DNA of 51,659 nucleotides from Paenisporosarcina sp. HGH0030 (GCF_000411295.1 NZ_KE150421.1:1769592-1821250); one strand, 5' to 3'. Shown: positions 40,947 through 51,633, counted from the first letter of the stretch. Made by a program: numbers and translations. The notes: generated from the letters alone by a model not told the origin.

Positions 40947-42482
40947 ATGATGACCAGAAAACTCAAATTATACACCTTAGGACTCTTACTCCTATTGATA
41001 GGTTCCCAATACTGGGTTAACTTGAATGAACAAAAAGCGCCACCTTCTCCTGAATGGAGCCGATCATTTCCTACTGATGAACAGGCAAGTGATTATATAA
41101 AGCTTCAAAGTGTACCGACTAAAAATGGCTATGCAGTTAGCTTGCTTAATTTTAGACAACTAGATTTATATGAATGTTCATTGACTATGGATTGTGAGAA
41201 GGCATGGTCGAATTCAGATTTAAATGCCAAGAAAAATACATGGAGCGATGGAAAAACTTCTTATACTATCGTTGAAGATTCGCTAATCTACTCTACTGAA
41301 TACGGTAATAATGAAATGATTGCTGACCAGGTTGAGGATTTCACAAAGTCCGACGACACGCTTGTTTATTGGACAACTGATCAAAAAGTGTTCGTTCAGC
41401 AAGGTGATGGTGCGGTGATGCCTTTCACCACTGAGAAGCCAGTTTTCACAGCCAAAGTTTTGGATGATCATATTTTCATCGTGACTCGTGACATTCTCAC
41501 TAACCGGTTCACACTTTACGAAGCTGGTAGTGAATTGGAAGAATTGTTCCAGTTCACCACGAATTCAAGTGAAATCATACAATCGATGACGCTTTTCTCG
41601 AAGCCAAACAATCTTTTCGGAATGCTGTTGGATATAGAAATCAATTCCGGTGGTTCTCGACAAAAGTCTATAAGAACGGCCACGTTTGAGTTAACGGAGC
41701 AAGAGACACCTTCTTTCTCACAACTTGCTTTTTTCGATAAGAATACCGGCATCAAACTGACAGATGTCCGTTTTCCAAGTATTTTTCTGAGTGAAGCCGA
41801 TACATATATTTCTTTCACCGCTTCGCATTATGATTCAACTGGCAAAAAAGTGAATCAGGCTTATGTTGGACTTGCTGACAATGAACACATTGAAGCGGCA
41901 GCTGCAACGAAAATTGGAGATCTTTATACCAATCCAATTTTACTTAATATAGATACCCTGGCTTATTTCCAGTCAAACGGAACCGTCCAAAAACTCATGT
42001 ATTCTTCAACTACTGAAGAAAAACGCGCACAGAGTTTAGACGGTCTGGAAGGCGACAATAAAGAAGCACTTTATACCATGTTAACGATCTTGTTTAACGG
42101 TTTCGTGATGATGTTGCTGTCTTTCGCCTGGCTTGTTCCGGCACTAAGTATTGGCTATGGCGCACTTGCTTTACTTCATAAATTGCGTAGATCCAATGCC
42201 TACTTCATTGCCTTATTGGTGAATACAGTCGCTTTGGTTGTCAGCCAACTTGTCTTGTTCGCAACCGTCTTTAATCCGGAAAAAATCGTTCAGAAAGCTC
42301 CTTATTTAACGGAGCTCTGGCAAGTATCGGCAGTAATTATTGTGGCAGGAATAGTATGTTTATTGCCAGTTTTCCTTTCGCGTACAAAAGTGTCGGAAGA
42401 CAATGGTAATATGCTGATATTGTATACGACGGCTGTTAATTTCATGATTTTATTTTTCCTGATCGGTCCGTATTTTTTATAG
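40947..42482 (+). CDS. Unknown membrane protein with large outside domain
   Basis: A 511-residue protein, one of only three plus-strand genes. It has an N-terminal signal anchor (about 7-24, LYTLGLLLLLIGSQYW), a polar domain of about 350 residues that lies outside the cell if the anchor is oriented normally, with a CSLTMDC pair near residue 75-81, and about five C-terminal spans (from LTILFNGFVMMLLSFAW to MILFFLIGPYFL). Repeated short strands such as YTIVEDSLIYS, TLVYWTTDQKVFVQQ, HIFIVTRD suggest a beta-propeller-like fold. The ATG follows AAAGGACCCG. I do not recognise a family. Confidence 0.85.
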   Translation: MMTRKLKLYTLGLLLLLIGSQYWVNLNEQKAPPSPEWSRSFPTDEQASDYIKLQSVPTKNGYAVSLLNFRQLDLYECSLTMDCEKAWSNSDLNAKKNTWSDGKTSYTIVEDSLIYSTEYGNNEMIADQVEDFTKSDDTLVYWTTDQKVFVQQGDGAVMPFTTEKPVFTAKVLDDHIFIVTRDILTNRFTLYEAGSELEELFQFTTNSSEIIQSMTLFSKPNNLFGMLLDIEINSGGSRQKSIRTATFELTEQETPSFSQLAFFDKNTGIKLTDVRFPSIFLSEADTYISFTASHYDSTGKKVNQAYVGLADNEHIEAAAATKIGDLYTNPILLNIDTLAYFQSNGTVQKLMYSSTTEEKRAQSLDGLEGDNKEALYTMLTILFNGFVMMLLSFAWLVPALSIGYGALALLHKLRRSNAYFIALLVNTVALVVSQLVLFATVFNPEKIVQKAPYLTELWQVSAVIIVAGIVCLLPVFLSRTKVSEDNGNMLILYTTAVNFMILFFLIGPYFL

Positions 42483-42514
42483 GTTATAGGTATGATTTAT
42501 AAGAGTTAAATGAT

Positions 42515-42555
42515 AATCCCGCTTCCCTGGAGTTGTTCCATGGAACCGGGATTTT
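42515..42555 (+). terminator. Terminator of 511-residue membrane gene
   Basis: AATCCCG with CGGGATT, plus an inner TTCC/GGAA stem, followed by TTTC, about 33 bases after the stop. Confidence 0.7.
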
Positions 42556-42618
42556 CAAATATAGCAAGCTTCTTTCACAGAAAAGAGCCAATGCAGCGAT
42601 TTAGCGAAATTGCTCCCA

Positions 42619-42664
42619 TTCAGGTTTAAAGATTTAATGGTTTTGTTTTCGCTTCGCTCCTGTT
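42619..42664. repeat. 46-bp dispersed repeat, copy 2
   Basis: Plus-strand copy of the sequence at 23483-23529 (opposite orientation), with about four differences. Both end in a CGCTCCTGTT block. Confidence 0.7.
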
Positions 42665-42686
42665 GTGTATAACACTAGTTAGGATG

Positions 42687-42732
42687 TTTATTCCTTTACG
42701 ACGGCGGTTTATTCCCTCTCAACCATTTATCT
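42687..42732. repeat. TTTATTCC pair at 21-bp spacing
   Basis: TTTATTCC at 42687 and again at 42708, exactly 21 bases apart, followed by TTTATCTC at 42726 (18 bases). The gap 42483-42836 is convergent and has no gene. Confidence 0.5.
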
Positions 42733-42800
42733 CGACTTATACTCCTCGAAAAATAAAGTGTGAGTCGCCGTAACACCCTATTCTTCATATTCCCAAACAG

Positions 42801-42832
42801 AAAAGCGACCCACCAAAGTGGGTCGCTTTTTT
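42801..42832 (-). terminator. Terminator of icmF operon
   Basis: A perfect 13-base stem, AAAAGCGACCCAC with GTGGGTCGCTTTT, loop CAAA, with TTTT on both sides, five bases after the icmF stop. Confidence 0.92.
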
Positions 42833-42836
42833 CGGT

Positions 42837-45800
42837 TTACATATTACGACGGTATTGGCCGCCTACTTCGTATAAAGCATTAGTAATTTGACCAAGTGAG
42901 GCCACTTTTACTGTGTCCATCAGTTGTTCGAAGATGTTGCCGCCTGTTACTGCTACTTCTTTCAGGCGTTTCAGCGCAGCTTCTGCTTCTACAGAATTGA
43001 GTTGTTGGAAGGCACGCAAGTTGAGAATTTGCGTTTCTTTCTCCTCTGTTGTTGCACGTGCAATTTCCATGTTGTCAATGCTTTCCGCTGAAGGCGGGTT
43101 TGGGTTCAAGTATGTGTTCACACCGATAATCGGCAGTTCCCCCGTATGTTTCAGCATTTCGTAATGCATGGATTCTTCCTGAATTTTTCCACGTTGGTAC
43201 TGTGTTTCCATGGCACCAAGTACGCCACCACGGTCGTTGATACGATCAAATTCAGAAAGTACCGCTTCTTCCACTAAGTCGGTCATTTCTTCAATAATAA
43301 ATGCACCTTGTAGTGGGTTTTCATTTTTCGCAAGACCGTGTTCTTTTGTAATGATCATTTGAATCGCCATTGCACGACGAACGGATTCTTCCGTCGGTGT
43401 TGTAATCGCTTCGTCATAAGCATTTGTGTGAAGTGAGTTACAGTTATCCTGCAACGCCATCAATGCTTGAAGTGTTGTACGGATATCGTTGAAATCGATT
43501 TCTTGCGCATGCAAGCTTCGACCTGAAGTTTGTACATGGTACTTCAATTTTTGGCTACGGTCATTGGCACCGTATTTATCACGCATTACAACTGCCCAAA
43601 TACGACGAGCCACACGGCCGATTACTGTATATTCAGGATCCAAACCATTCGAGAAGAAGAATGATAAGTTTGGTGCGAAATCATCGATGTTCATTCCGCG
43701 GCTCAAGTAATACTCAACATATGTGAAGCCGTTTGCAAGCGTAAACGCCAATTGCGAAATCGGGTTCGCTCCAGCTTCTGCAATATGGTAACCAGAAATC
43801 GATACTGAGTAATAGTTGCGTACTTTTGAATCGATAAAGTACTGTTGGATGTCACCCATCATGCGAAGTGCGAATTCCGTTGAGAAAATACATGTATTTT
43901 GCCCTTGGTCTTCTTTTAAAATATCCGCTTGAACAGTCCCACGAACGACTTGCATCGTTTTTTCGCGTACTTCGGTGAATTCTTCAACCGTTAACGTGCG
44001 ACCCAGTTTTTCTTCGTTCAACTTCACTTGCTGGTCAATTGCCGTGTTCATAAACATCGCCAAAATGATTGGAGCAGGTCCATTGATTGTCATTGACACA
44101 GAAGTAGAAGGTGCGCATAAATCAAAGCCATCGTATAGTTTCTTCATATCATCAAGTGTACAAATGCTAACGCCTGATTCTCCGACTTTCCCGAAAATAT
44201 CCGGACGCTCATCTGGGTCTTCTCCGTAAAGAGTTACCGAATCGAAAGCTGTTGATAAACGTTTCGCATCGTCATCTTTTGATAAGTAATGGAAGCGGCG
44301 GTTTGTACGTTCCGGTGTTCCTTCACCAGCAAACTGACGTTTTGGATCTTCCCCTTCACGTTTGAATGGGAATACGCCCGCTGTATATGGGAATGAACCT
44401 GGTACGTTTTCTTTATAAACCCAGCGTAAAATTTCACCGTAGTCCACGAACTTCGGCAATACAACTTTCGGAATTTTCAGACCACTGAGACTTTCTGTAC
44501 GTAAGATCGTACGGATTTCTTTATCGCGAACTTGAGTGATGAACTCGTCGCCGGCATAAGCTTCTTTGAGCGCTTTCCAGTTGTCTAAAATGCGTTTTGA
44601 TTCCGCAGTCAATTCGTCGCGAACACCTTGTGCAAGAGAAGTCAATGACTCGACTAATGCATCGTTCGGTGCTTTTTCGTTGACTGCTACAATCGCACCT
44701 TCTAATTGGAACAAACGACGTGCAAATTCTACTTGTTGATCGGACTTTTTATGGTAGCCACGTACCGCATCCGTGATTTCGCGCAAGTAGTAACGACGGT
44801 CATTCGGAATAATAACGTTTTGCTTTTGCGTTTTCACAAATTGCTCATACGAAGTTTCCCAGTTCGTTCCGCATACTTCATTTACGCGTGCCACTAAAGC
44901 TGCGAATAATGAGTTCGTGCCTTTATCGTTGAATTGACTAGCAATCGTGCCGTAAACAGGCATTGTATCAATACTAGCATCCCATAAGCCGCGGCTGCGT
45001 TGGTATTGTTTTTGCACTTGGCGAAGCGCGTCTTCAGAACCTTTGCGCTCGTATTTATTGATGACAATCAAGTCAGCGTAATCAATCATATCGATTTTTT
45101 CAAGTTGTGAAGGAGCTCCGAATTCACTAGTCATGACGTACATAGAAACGTCTGCTACGTTTGTGATTTCTGCATCCCCTTGCCCGATTCCACTCGTTTC
45201 TACGATGATTAAATCGTAGCCAGCCACTCTGACAACATCCAGTACGTCGCCAATTGCACCTGATAATTCAGTACGAGAACCACGTGTTGCCAAACTGCGC
45301 ATGAAGACACGTTTGTTGAAGATTGCATTCATACGAATACGGTCGCCAAGCAATGCCCCACCTGTTTTTTGTTTTGTAGGATCAATAGATAGAACCGCAA
45401 TTTTTTTATCCGGTAATTCCGATAAGAAACGACGAATCAATTCATCTGTCAAAGAAGATTTACCAGCTCCACCTGTACCTGTGATCCCGAGTACTGGCGT
45501 TCCTTTAGAAAGTCCGCGTGCTTTTTCTACTAATGCTTTTGCTTCAGCATTTTCATTGTTTGCGCCATCTTCAGCCACACTGATTAAATGTGCCAACACT
45601 TCAGGATGGTCCGTATCAACTTGAGCCAATTGCTCTACAGCGTTATTTGCTTCCACAGCTTTATCACAGTCTTCTACCATGCGATTGATCATACCTTGAA
45701 GACCTAGTGTACGGCCGTCTTCTGGTGAGAAAATCCACGCGATGCCGTAATCATGAAGTTCCTTAATTTCTTTTGGAATAATTACACCACCACCACCACC

Positions 45801-46097
45801 GTAAATGCGGATATGTGGAGCTCCTCTTTCAGCAAGTAAATCGTACATGTATTTAAAGTATTCAACGTGTCCACCTTGATAAGATGAAATCGCAATACCG
45901 TGCGCATCTTCTTGAATTGCCGCGTTCACAACTTCTTCCACTGAGCGGTTGTGCCCTAAATGAATGACTTCAGCACCTGTTGATTGTAGGATGCGACGCA
46001 TAATGTTGATTGACGCATCATGCCCATCAAATAGACTTGAAGCCGTCACGAAACGTACGTGGTTTTTTGGACGATAAATTTCCACTGTTGCTGTCAT
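42837..46097 (-). CDS. icmF: Fused isobutyryl-CoA mutase IcmF
   Basis: IcmF is a coenzyme B12-dependent mutase that interconverts isobutyryl-CoA and n-butyryl-CoA, fused to its own G-protein chaperone. Domains in order: B12-binding ([21 protein letters not shown] near 24-44 and [11 protein letters not shown]), G domain with P loop GTGGAGKS at 207-214 and NKYERKG later, then the mutase barrel starting near residue 540 ([17 protein letters not shown]). The length of 1086 is full size. The start overlaps the tetR stop by four bases (ATGA). It belongs to the upstream thiolase/dehydrogenase operon. Confidence 0.97.
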   Translation of the reverse strand: MTATVEIYRPKNHVRFVTASSLFDGHDASINIMRRILQSTGAEVIHLGHNRSVEEVVNAAIQEDAHGIAISSYQGGHVEYFKYMYDLLAERGAPHIRIYGGGGGVIIPKEIKELHDYGIAWIFSPEDGRTLGLQGMINRMVEDCDKAVEANNAVEQLAQVDTDHPEVLAHLISVAEDGANNENAEAKALVEKARGLSKGTPVLGITGTGGAGKSSLTDELIRRFLSELPDKKIAVLSIDPTKQKTGGALLGDRIRMNAIFNKRVFMRSLATRGSRTELSGAIGDVLDVVRVAGYDLIIVETSGIGQGDAEITNVADVSMYVMTSEFGAPSQLEKIDMIDYADLIVINKYERKGSEDALRQVQKQYQRSRGLWDASIDTMPVYGTIASQFNDKGTNSLFAALVARVNEVCGTNWETSYEQFVKTQKQNVIIPNDRRYYLREITDAVRGYHKKSDQQVEFARRLFQLEGAIVAVNEKAPNDALVESLTSLAQGVRDELTAESKRILDNWKALKEAYAGDEFITQVRDKEIRTILRTESLSGLKIPKVVLPKFVDYGEILRWVYKENVPGSFPYTAGVFPFKREGEDPKRQFAGEGTPERTNRRFHYLSKDDDAKRLSTAFDSVTLYGEDPDERPDIFGKVGESGVSICTLDDMKKLYDGFDLCAPSTSVSMTINGPAPIILAMFMNTAIDQQVKLNEEKLGRTLTVEEFTEVREKTMQVVRGTVQADILKEDQGQNTCIFSTEFALRMMGDIQQYFIDSKVRNYYSVSISGYHIAEAGANPISQLAFTLANGFTYVEYYLSRGMNIDDFAPNLSFFFSNGLDPEYTVIGRVARRIWAVVMRDKYGANDRSQKLKYHVQTSGRSLHAQEIDFNDIRTTLQALMALQDNCNSLHTNAYDEAITTPTEESVRRAMAIQMIITKEHGLAKNENPLQGAFIIEEMTDLVEEAVLSEFDRINDRGGVLGAMETQYQRGKIQEESMHYEMLKHTGELPIIGVNTYLNPNPPSAESIDNMEIARATTEEKETQILNLRAFQQLNSVEAEAALKRLKEVAVTGGNIFEQLMDTVKVASLGQITNALYEVGGQYRRNM

Positions 46098-46738
46098 GCT
46101 GTTCCCCCATTCCCTTGTATCCCTTGTAAGAAAAATGTTGTTTGCTGATCAATGAACTGTTCGATGGTCAGATCACGGTGGAGTCCCCAACGTCTGAAAG
46201 ACCACATCTGACCTTGAACCACGATATGGTGTGCTGCCAATTTTACGGCATCTTGAGACAGTTGAATTTCACCCGATTTGCGGCAAGCATGAAGAATGTC
46301 TTCAAAAATTGCTACCATCTCGAGTTCTTTTTTCAATACATATTGCAGTGCATCTTTTGGCAGGGATTTTGATTCCTGGTACATAACCATGAACTCATCC
46401 TGCATTTCATCAATAAGCAAGTAATAGTGACGGATGGCTGTTTTCAAGCCATCCAGTGTACCAGCTTGCGTTGGAAGAGCTGTAAGACGTTCCTGCACTT
46501 TTTCGTAAATGCTGTCACACACTAAATACAATACGTCTTCTTTCGTACGGATGTATTCATAAAGTGTGCCGATGCTGAATCCTGCTTCTTTTGCGATTTC
46601 ACGAGTCGTGGTGCGATGAAAGCCCTTTTGTTTAAAGAGCGCGACAGCCCCCTGAATCATTTGATTCCGGCGTTTAGAAATTAGGCTTTCATCTTTCACA
46701 GACGACTGGACTTCGCGCTTGGGCTTCATTTGCGTCAC
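46094..46738 (-). CDS. TetR-family regulator of acyl-CoA operon
   Basis: A 214-residue TetR/AcrR regulator. The helix-turn-helix lies in [34 protein letters not shown], near residues 41-74, and the C-terminal ligand domain ends in [15 protein letters not shown]. It follows the first acyl-CoA dehydrogenase gene by 3 bases and overlaps icmF by 4, so it probably senses an acyl-CoA and controls this operon (inference by analogy with FadR-type TetR proteins). GTG start with a weak site; ATG at 46729 is an alternative. Confidence 0.88.
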   Translation of the reverse strand: MTQMKPKREVQSSVKDESLISKRRNQMIQGAVALFKQKGFHRTTTREIAKEAGFSIGTLYEYIRTKEDVLYLVCDSIYEKVQERLTALPTQAGTLDGLKTAIRHYYLLIDEMQDEFMVMYQESKSLPKDALQYVLKKELEMVAIFEDILHACRKSGEIQLSQDAVKLAAHHIVVQGQMWSFRRWGLHRDLTIEQFIDQQTTFFLQGIQGNGGTA

Positions 46739-46741
46739 GAC

Positions 46742-47881
46742 TTACTTCGTCAACATACGAGAAATAACAAGACGTTGAATTTCTTGAGTTCCCTCGTAGA
46801 TTTGTGTGATTTTCGCGTCGCGCATGTAACGTTCCACTGGATAGTCTTTCGTATATCCGTAGCCACCGAATACTTGAACAGCTTCCACTGTTACTTTCAT
46901 CGCTGTATCCCCTGCCATTAATTTCGCCATCGCTGATTCTTTCCCGTACGAATGACCGTTTGATTCCAACCAAGCTGCTTGGTACGTCAATAAACGTGAA
47001 GCTTCGATTGATGTTGCCATGTCAGCCAATTTGAAAGATACCCCTTGGTTCGCAGCGATTGATTTACCGAATTGAACGCGTTCTTTCGCATATTCTACTG
47101 AAGCGTCGAGTGCACCTTGAGCGATACCAACAGCTTGTGCTGCAATGCCGTTACGTCCTCCATCAAGCGTCTTCATTGCGATGATGAATCCTTCGCCTTC
47201 TTCACCTAGCAAGTTTTCTTTTGGGATGCGGCAGTTGTCGAAAATGATTTCCGTTGTTGGTGATGAACGGATGCCGAGTTTCTTTTCTTTCTTCCCAACT
47301 GAGAAGCCTTCGAAATCAGCTTCAACGATGAATGCACTTGTACCTTTATGTTTTGAAGTTGGATCCGTTACTGCAAATACTACATAAATGTCAGCAATTC
47401 CACCGTTTGTGATGAAGATTTTCGAACCATTCAACACATAGTGATCGCCATCAAGTTTAGCTGTTGTTTTCATGCCGCCTGCATCAGAACCCGAACCAGC
47501 TTCTGTTAAACCGTAGCCACCAATTTTTGTTCCTTCAGCCATTGGACGAAGGTATTTTTGTTTTTGTTCTTCGTTACCGTATTTGAAAATCGGCCATCCA
47601 GCTAAAGATGTATGAGCTGAAAGTGTTACACCCGTTGATGCACAAACGCGTGAAAGTTCTTCTACTGCGATACAGTAAGCAAGGTAATCTGAACCGATTC
47701 CTCCGTACTCTTCAGGCCAAGGAATCCCTGTTAATCCTAGCTCTGCCATTTTATCGAAAATTTCACGGTCAAAGCGTTCTTCTTCATCACGCTCTGCAGC
47801 AGTTGGTGCTACTTCTTTCGTCGCGAAGTCACGCACCATTTTACGAATCATTTCATGTTCTTCTGTTAGTTTGAAGTTCAT
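46742..47881 (-). CDS. Acyl-CoA dehydrogenase, short/branched chain
   Basis: A 379-residue FAD enzyme of the acyl-CoA dehydrogenase family. [15 protein letters not shown]-like [19 protein letters not shown] binds [28 protein letters not shown] is the mid-domain, and the catalytic Glu is in [15 protein letters not shown] near the C terminus. Closest functional analogue is MmgC or BCD. The ATG follows AAAGGGGAATAGAAA. The gap upstream to the second dehydrogenase holds the 172-bp element. Confidence 0.93.
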   Translation of the reverse strand: MNFKLTEEHEMIRKMVRDFATKEVAPTAAERDEEERFDREIFDKMAELGLTGIPWPEEYGGIGSDYLAYCIAVEELSRVCASTGVTLSAHTSLAGWPIFKYGNEEQKQKYLRPMAEGTKIGGYGLTEAGSGSDAGGMKTTAKLDGDHYVLNGSKIFITNGGIADIYVVFAVTDPTSKHKGTSAFIVEADFEGFSVGKKEKKLGIRSSPTTEIIFDNCRIPKENLLGEEGEGFIIAMKTLDGGRNGIAAQAVGIAQGALDASVEYAKERVQFGKSIAANQGVSFKLADMATSIEASRLLTYQAAWLESNGHSYGKESAMAKLMAGDTAMKVTVEAVQVFGGYGYTKDYPVERYMRDAKITQIYEGTQEIQRLVISRMLTK

Positions 47882-47953
47882 TTTCTATTCCCCTTTTAAG
47901 TGAAATTAATATATAAGATTTGTTAACTATAAGTTGATTTTTATCAAAACGAG

Positions 47954-48125
47954 GGAATCTGCTCCCTTTCCGCGGACGAACTTCCTTGCCTCCTCGGGCC
48001 AACAGGATGTTGGTCACAAAGGCGTTGCCACACGAGGTGGCGTTCTTAGCCTTCGTTCCTTTGTCTTCGCTGTAGGGTCTTGGCAGTCCGTTTTCCCGCA
48101 GGAGCACAAGCTTGTCGCAGATTCC
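47954..48125. repeat. 172-bp MITE-like intergenic element
   Basis: Bounded by perfect 9-base inverted ends GGAATCTGC and GCAGATTCC, with subterminal CTCC/GGAG and GGAC/GTCC pairing and internal inverted segments. It fills most of the 284-base gap between the two acyl-CoA dehydrogenase genes. One end (28 bases) recurs at 28340-28367. It has no transposase; a short frame inside is a translation of the repeat. Confidence 0.7.
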
Positions 48126-48165
48126 TTTACTATCAACAAAATAATCGCCAATATTTTAGTAGTCT

Positions 48166-49302
48166 TTATTTCAGTAAGTGTTTCCCGATTACTAGTCGCT
48201 GGATTTCAGATGTGCCTTCGTAAATTTCGGTAACTTTCGCGTCACGGAAATAGCGTTCTACTGGATAGTCTTCTGTGTAGCCATAACCACCAAATACTTG
48301 AACTGCTTCGATGGATGTTTCCACTGCGGTTTTAGAAGCGAATAGTTTTGCCATTGACGCTTCTTTTCCACAATTTATGCCGCGTGAACGTAAATCTGCC
48401 GCGCGATAAACCAATAATTTAGATGCTTCGACAGCTGTAGCCATGTCCGCGATTTTAAAGCCTACACCTTGTTGTGCTGCAATCGGTTTACCAAATTGAA
48501 CGCGCTCTTTTGCATATCCAACTGCAGCCTCGTATGCTGCTTCCGCAATTCCTAAAGCCTGTGCTGCAATTCCGATTCGACCAACATCCAAGTTTGCCAA
48601 GGCAATTTTAAAGCCTTCGCCTTCTTGACCTAATAAGTTTTCAACCGGAACTCTCATATCTTCAAATGTTAGCTGAACTGTACGTGAACCGTGCAAGCCC
48701 ATTTTGTGTTCATCTTTACCGATAATCAAGCCCGGTGTGTCTTTATCGACGATGAAAGCAGATATCCCTCTCGAACCTTGCGTCGCATCCGTTGAAGCAA
48801 ACACAATATAAACGTCAGCTTCTCCACCGTTTGTGATGAAAACTTTTGAACCGTTAATTTTATAATGTTCCCCGTCTTTAACTGCTTTTGTTTTCATAGA
48901 GCCTACGTCTGATCCTGCTGATGGTTCAGTTAAGCAAAATGCTCCTAAATATTCTCCAGCCGCTAATTTCGGAATATACTTTTGTTTTTGCTCTTCGTTT
49001 CCGAAATACAAAATCGGATTCGTCCCAACAGATGTATGTACTGATAAGATAACGCCAACTACAGCACTCACTTTTGATAATTCATGAATCGCAATTATGT
49101 AGCTTGTGAAGTCCATTTCAGATCCACCGTACTGCTCTGGAATGGTGATTCCCATCAAGCCTAACTCCGCCATTTTATTTAAAACTTCACGTGGAAATTC
49201 ACCTTGTTCCATTCTTTCAATGAATGGTTCAATTTCCGTTTTTGCAAAGTCACGTACCATATTGCGCATCATTAATTGTTCTTCTGTAAATTTCAATTCC
49301 AT
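48166..49302 (-). CDS. Acyl-CoA dehydrogenase, second copy
   Basis: A 378-residue paralogue of the previous enzyme with the same blocks: LTEPSAGSDVGSMKTKA for FAD, LGLHGSRTVQLTFEDM-type middle and IYEGTSEIQRLVIGKHLLK with the catalytic Glu. MELKFTEEQLMMRNMVRDFA at the start is typical of butyryl-CoA dehydrogenases. The ATG follows AGGGGGTTTCATCA. It lies 12 bases after hbd. Two paralogues suggest different chain or branch preferences. Confidence 0.93.
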   Translation of the reverse strand: MELKFTEEQLMMRNMVRDFAKTEIEPFIERMEQGEFPREVLNKMAELGLMGITIPEQYGGSEMDFTSYIIAIHELSKVSAVVGVILSVHTSVGTNPILYFGNEEQKQKYIPKLAAGEYLGAFCLTEPSAGSDVGSMKTKAVKDGEHYKINGSKVFITNGGEADVYIVFASTDATQGSRGISAFIVDKDTPGLIIGKDEHKMGLHGSRTVQLTFEDMRVPVENLLGQEGEGFKIALANLDVGRIGIAAQALGIAEAAYEAAVGYAKERVQFGKPIAAQQGVGFKIADMATAVEASKLLVYRAADLRSRGINCGKEASMAKLFASKTAVETSIEAVQVFGGYGYTEDYPVERYFRDAKVTEIYEGTSEIQRLVIGKHLLK

Positions 49303-49314
49303 TGATGAAACCCC

Positions 49315-50166
49315 CTATTCGTACTCGTAAAAACCGCGACCTGTTTTCTTACCTAACCAGCCAGCTTTTACATATTTTCGAAGCAATGGACACGGACGAT
49401 ATTTGCTGTCGCCGAAGCCGTCATGCAGGATTTCCATAATGTACAAACAAGTATCCAGACCAATGAAATCAGCTAATTGCAGAGGTCCCATTGGATGATT
49501 CATTCCAAGTTTCATGACATCGTCAATGGCTTCTTTCGTAGCCACACCTTCGTACAATGTATAAATCGCTTCGTTGATCATTGGCATAAGAATGCGGTTA
49601 GAAACGAATCCTGGGAAGTCGTTTACTTCAACAGGCACTTTATTAAGTTTTTTCGTCATTTCTTCGATGCTTGTGTAAACTTCGTCCGTAGTTGCAAGTC
49701 CACGAATGATTTCAACCAGTTTCATAACTGGTACCGGATTCATGAAGTGCATGCCGATTACTTGTGCCGGACGGTTTGTCGCTGCAGCGATTTCCGTGAT
49801 TGGTAGAGATGATGTATTTGAAGCCAAAATTGTATGCTTCGGTGTAATTTCATCAAGTTGTTTGAAAATCTTTTGTTTGATTTCCATGTTTTCGACTGCC
49901 GCTTCAATCACTAAGTCAACGTCCGATGCATCGTTTAAGTCTAGTGACTTTGTGATGCGAGAAAGTACTTGCTCCTTCTCACCTTCTGTCATGCGTCCTT
50001 TTTCAACATTGCGTGATAAGTTTTTCGTGATTGTCATAAGACCGCGTTGGAAAAATTCTTCTTTCATGTCATTCAGTTTTACGTCGAAGCCAGCTTGTGC
50101 ACACACTTGTGCAATTCCTGACCCCATTTGACCTGCTCCGATTACGAGTACTTTTTGAATTGTCAT
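49315..50166 (-). CDS. hbd: 3-hydroxybutyryl-CoA dehydrogenase
   Basis: An NAD(P)-dependent enzyme that oxidises 3-hydroxybutyryl-CoA. The Rossmann motif [19 protein letters not shown] starts at residue 8, catalytic His lies in [15 protein letters not shown] and the CoA site in [11 protein letters not shown]. The C-terminal [13 protein letters not shown] is typical. Length is 283 residues. The ATG follows GAGGAGGACAACAAG. It is between thiolase and the dehydrogenases and acts in beta-oxidation. Confidence 0.95.
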   Translation of the reverse strand: MTIQKVLVIGAGQMGSGIAQVCAQAGFDVKLNDMKEEFFQRGLMTITKNLSRNVEKGRMTEGEKEQVLSRITKSLDLNDASDVDLVIEAAVENMEIKQKIFKQLDEITPKHTILASNTSSLPITEIAAATNRPAQVIGMHFMNPVPVMKLVEIIRGLATTDEVYTSIEEMTKKLNKVPVEVNDFPGFVSNRILMPMINEAIYTLYEGVATKEAIDDVMKLGMNHPMGPLQLADFIGLDTCLYIMEILHDGFGDSKYRPCPLLRKYVKAGWLGKKTGRGFYEYE

Positions 50167-50202
50167 CTTGTTGTCCTCCTCTATACGTTCACACTGTTTA
50201 AA

Positions 50203-51396
50203 TTAAGCTTTAGGCACTTCAATCATGATGGCATCGCCTTGACCGCCACCAGAACAGATAGCTGCGATTCCGATTCCGCCACCGCGGCGTTTCAACTCGT
50301 AAGCCAAAGTTAAGATAATACGAGCTCCACTCGCTCCGATTGGGTGTCCAAGTGCTACTGCTCCACCATTTACATTGACTTTCGTTTCATCCAGGTTCGC
50401 GATTTGTGCAGATGCCAAAGCTACTGCTGCAAATGCTTCGTTGATTTCGAACAAGTCGATGTCTTCTAATGTTTTGCCTGTTTTTTCTAAGATTGCATTG
50501 ATAACAAGACCCGGTGTTTGTGGGAAGTTTTCTGGCTCAATTGCAACTTCCGCGTGACCGATGACATAAGCAAGAGGTGTCTTGCCTTCTGCCTTCGCTT
50601 TATCTTCGCTCATCAACACAAGTGCCGCAGCTCCATCATTTACACCAGGTGCGTTACCTGCTGTGATGCTACCCTCTTTGCCAAATACCGGTCTTAATTT
50701 TGATAAAGATTCGACTGATGTATCACGACGGGGTGCTTCGTCTTGTTCAATTTTCAATGTGTCACCTTTACGTTGTGGAACTTCCACTGGCGTAATTTCT
50801 TCAGCGAATGTTCCGTTGTCGATTGCTTTCAACGCTAAATCATGACTGCGGAATGACCATGCATCTTGCGCTTCGCGAGACAACGCGAATTGCTCAGCTG
50901 TTGTATTGCCGTAGGTGCCCATGTGTACACGTTTCGGGTTGAATGAACATGAAAGTCCGTCATAAATCATGCCGTCTATCATTTGTGCATCGCCCATGCG
51001 TAACCCGAATCGACCTTTAGGCAAATAATACGGAGCGTTTGACATGGATTCCATGCCGCCTGCAACGATTGTTTCTTCTTCACCTAAACGGATTAATTGA
51101 TCTGCTAACGTTACTGCGCGCATACCTGATGCACACACTTTGTTGATTGTTTCTGTTTTAACGCTCCAAGGAAGGCCTGCTTTTGTAGCTGCCTGACGAG
51201 AAGGAATTTGCCCTTGCCCAGCTTGCAAAACCGTACCCATGATGACTTCATCCACTGATTCTGGTGCAACGCCTGCACGGTTCAATGCTTCTTTGATGGC
51301 TACTCCACCTAAATCGCTTGCAGTAAGTGAAGAGAGTGCACCTCCCATTTTCCCGAATGCTGTACGTGCGCCATCTAAAATAACTGTTTTTGTCAT
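50203..51396 (-). CDS. thl: Acetyl-CoA C-acetyltransferase (thiolase)
   Basis: Thiolase cleaves or condenses acetoacetyl-CoA. Catalytic residues are the Cys in KVCASGMRAV (near residue 88), the His in ALGHPIGASGARI and the Cys in AAICSGGGQGDA. Length is 397 residues. I placed the start at ATG 51396 (MTKTVILDGARTAFG), seven bases after AGGAGG; a 55-codon in-frame extension would translate the 21-bp repeats and is rejected. It is the first gene of the operon; a cre-like site lies 20-33 bases upstream. Confidence 0.96.
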   Translation of the reverse strand: MTKTVILDGARTAFGKMGGALSSLTASDLGGVAIKEALNRAGVAPESVDEVIMGTVLQAGQGQIPSRQAATKAGLPWSVKTETINKVCASGMRAVTLADQLIRLGEEETIVAGGMESMSNAPYYLPKGRFGLRMGDAQMIDGMIYDGLSCSFNPKRVHMGTYGNTTAEQFALSREAQDAWSFRSHDLALKAIDNGTFAEEITPVEVPQRKGDTLKIEQDEAPRRDTSVESLSKLRPVFGKEGSITAGNAPGVNDGAAALVLMSEDKAKAEGKTPLAYVIGHAEVAIEPENFPQTPGLVINAILEKTGKTLEDIDLFEINEAFAAVALASAQIANLDETKVNVNGGAVALGHPIGASGARIILTLAYELKRRGGGIGIAAICSGGGQGDAIMIEVPKA

Positions 51397-51415
51397 GATT
51401 GTTGCCTCCTTTGAA

Positions 51416-51429
51416 TGTATACGCTTACA
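51416..51429. promoter_or_regulatory. cre-like CcpA site upstream of thl
   Basis: TGTAAGCGTATACA (minus strand) matches the cre consensus TGWAANCGNTNWCA at all positions but one. It lies between the presumed promoter and the ribosome binding site. The related B. subtilis mmg operon is catabolite repressed. Confidence 0.6.
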
Positions 51430-51493
51430 GTTTTGTTTTTTTAAAGAATTGCGACAATTTATTATGTGGATCTGTTGGTTATTTTTGGTTTCG

Positions 51494-51606
51494 TCCACTC
51501 GTGATGAGTTTCTGTCCATTCGTTGAGTGTTTTCGTCCACTCGTGATGATTTTTTGATCACTCACGGAGTGTTTATGACCGTTCGCGATCGGTTTCTATC
51601 CATTCG
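51494..51606. repeat. Exact 21-bp-period repeat array upstream of thl
   Basis: Units of the form TCCACTCG, TCCATTCG, ATCACTCA or ACCGTTCG start at 51494, 51515, 51536, 51557, 51578 and 51599, each exactly 21 bases apart. The 21 bases equal seven codons, so frames run through without stops. Confidence 0.85.
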
Positions 51607-51633
51607 GCTTTTTCTGGTATTGTCGCAGTAACT

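Noticed and set aside
47853-48107. 84-residue ORF between the acyl-CoA dehydrogenase genes
   Set aside because: It is mainly a translation of the 172-bp element and has no good start site.
51397-51561. N-terminal extension of thiolase
   Set aside because: It translates 21-bp repeats, lacks homology to thiolases, and a strong ribosome binding site precedes the internal ATG at 51396.
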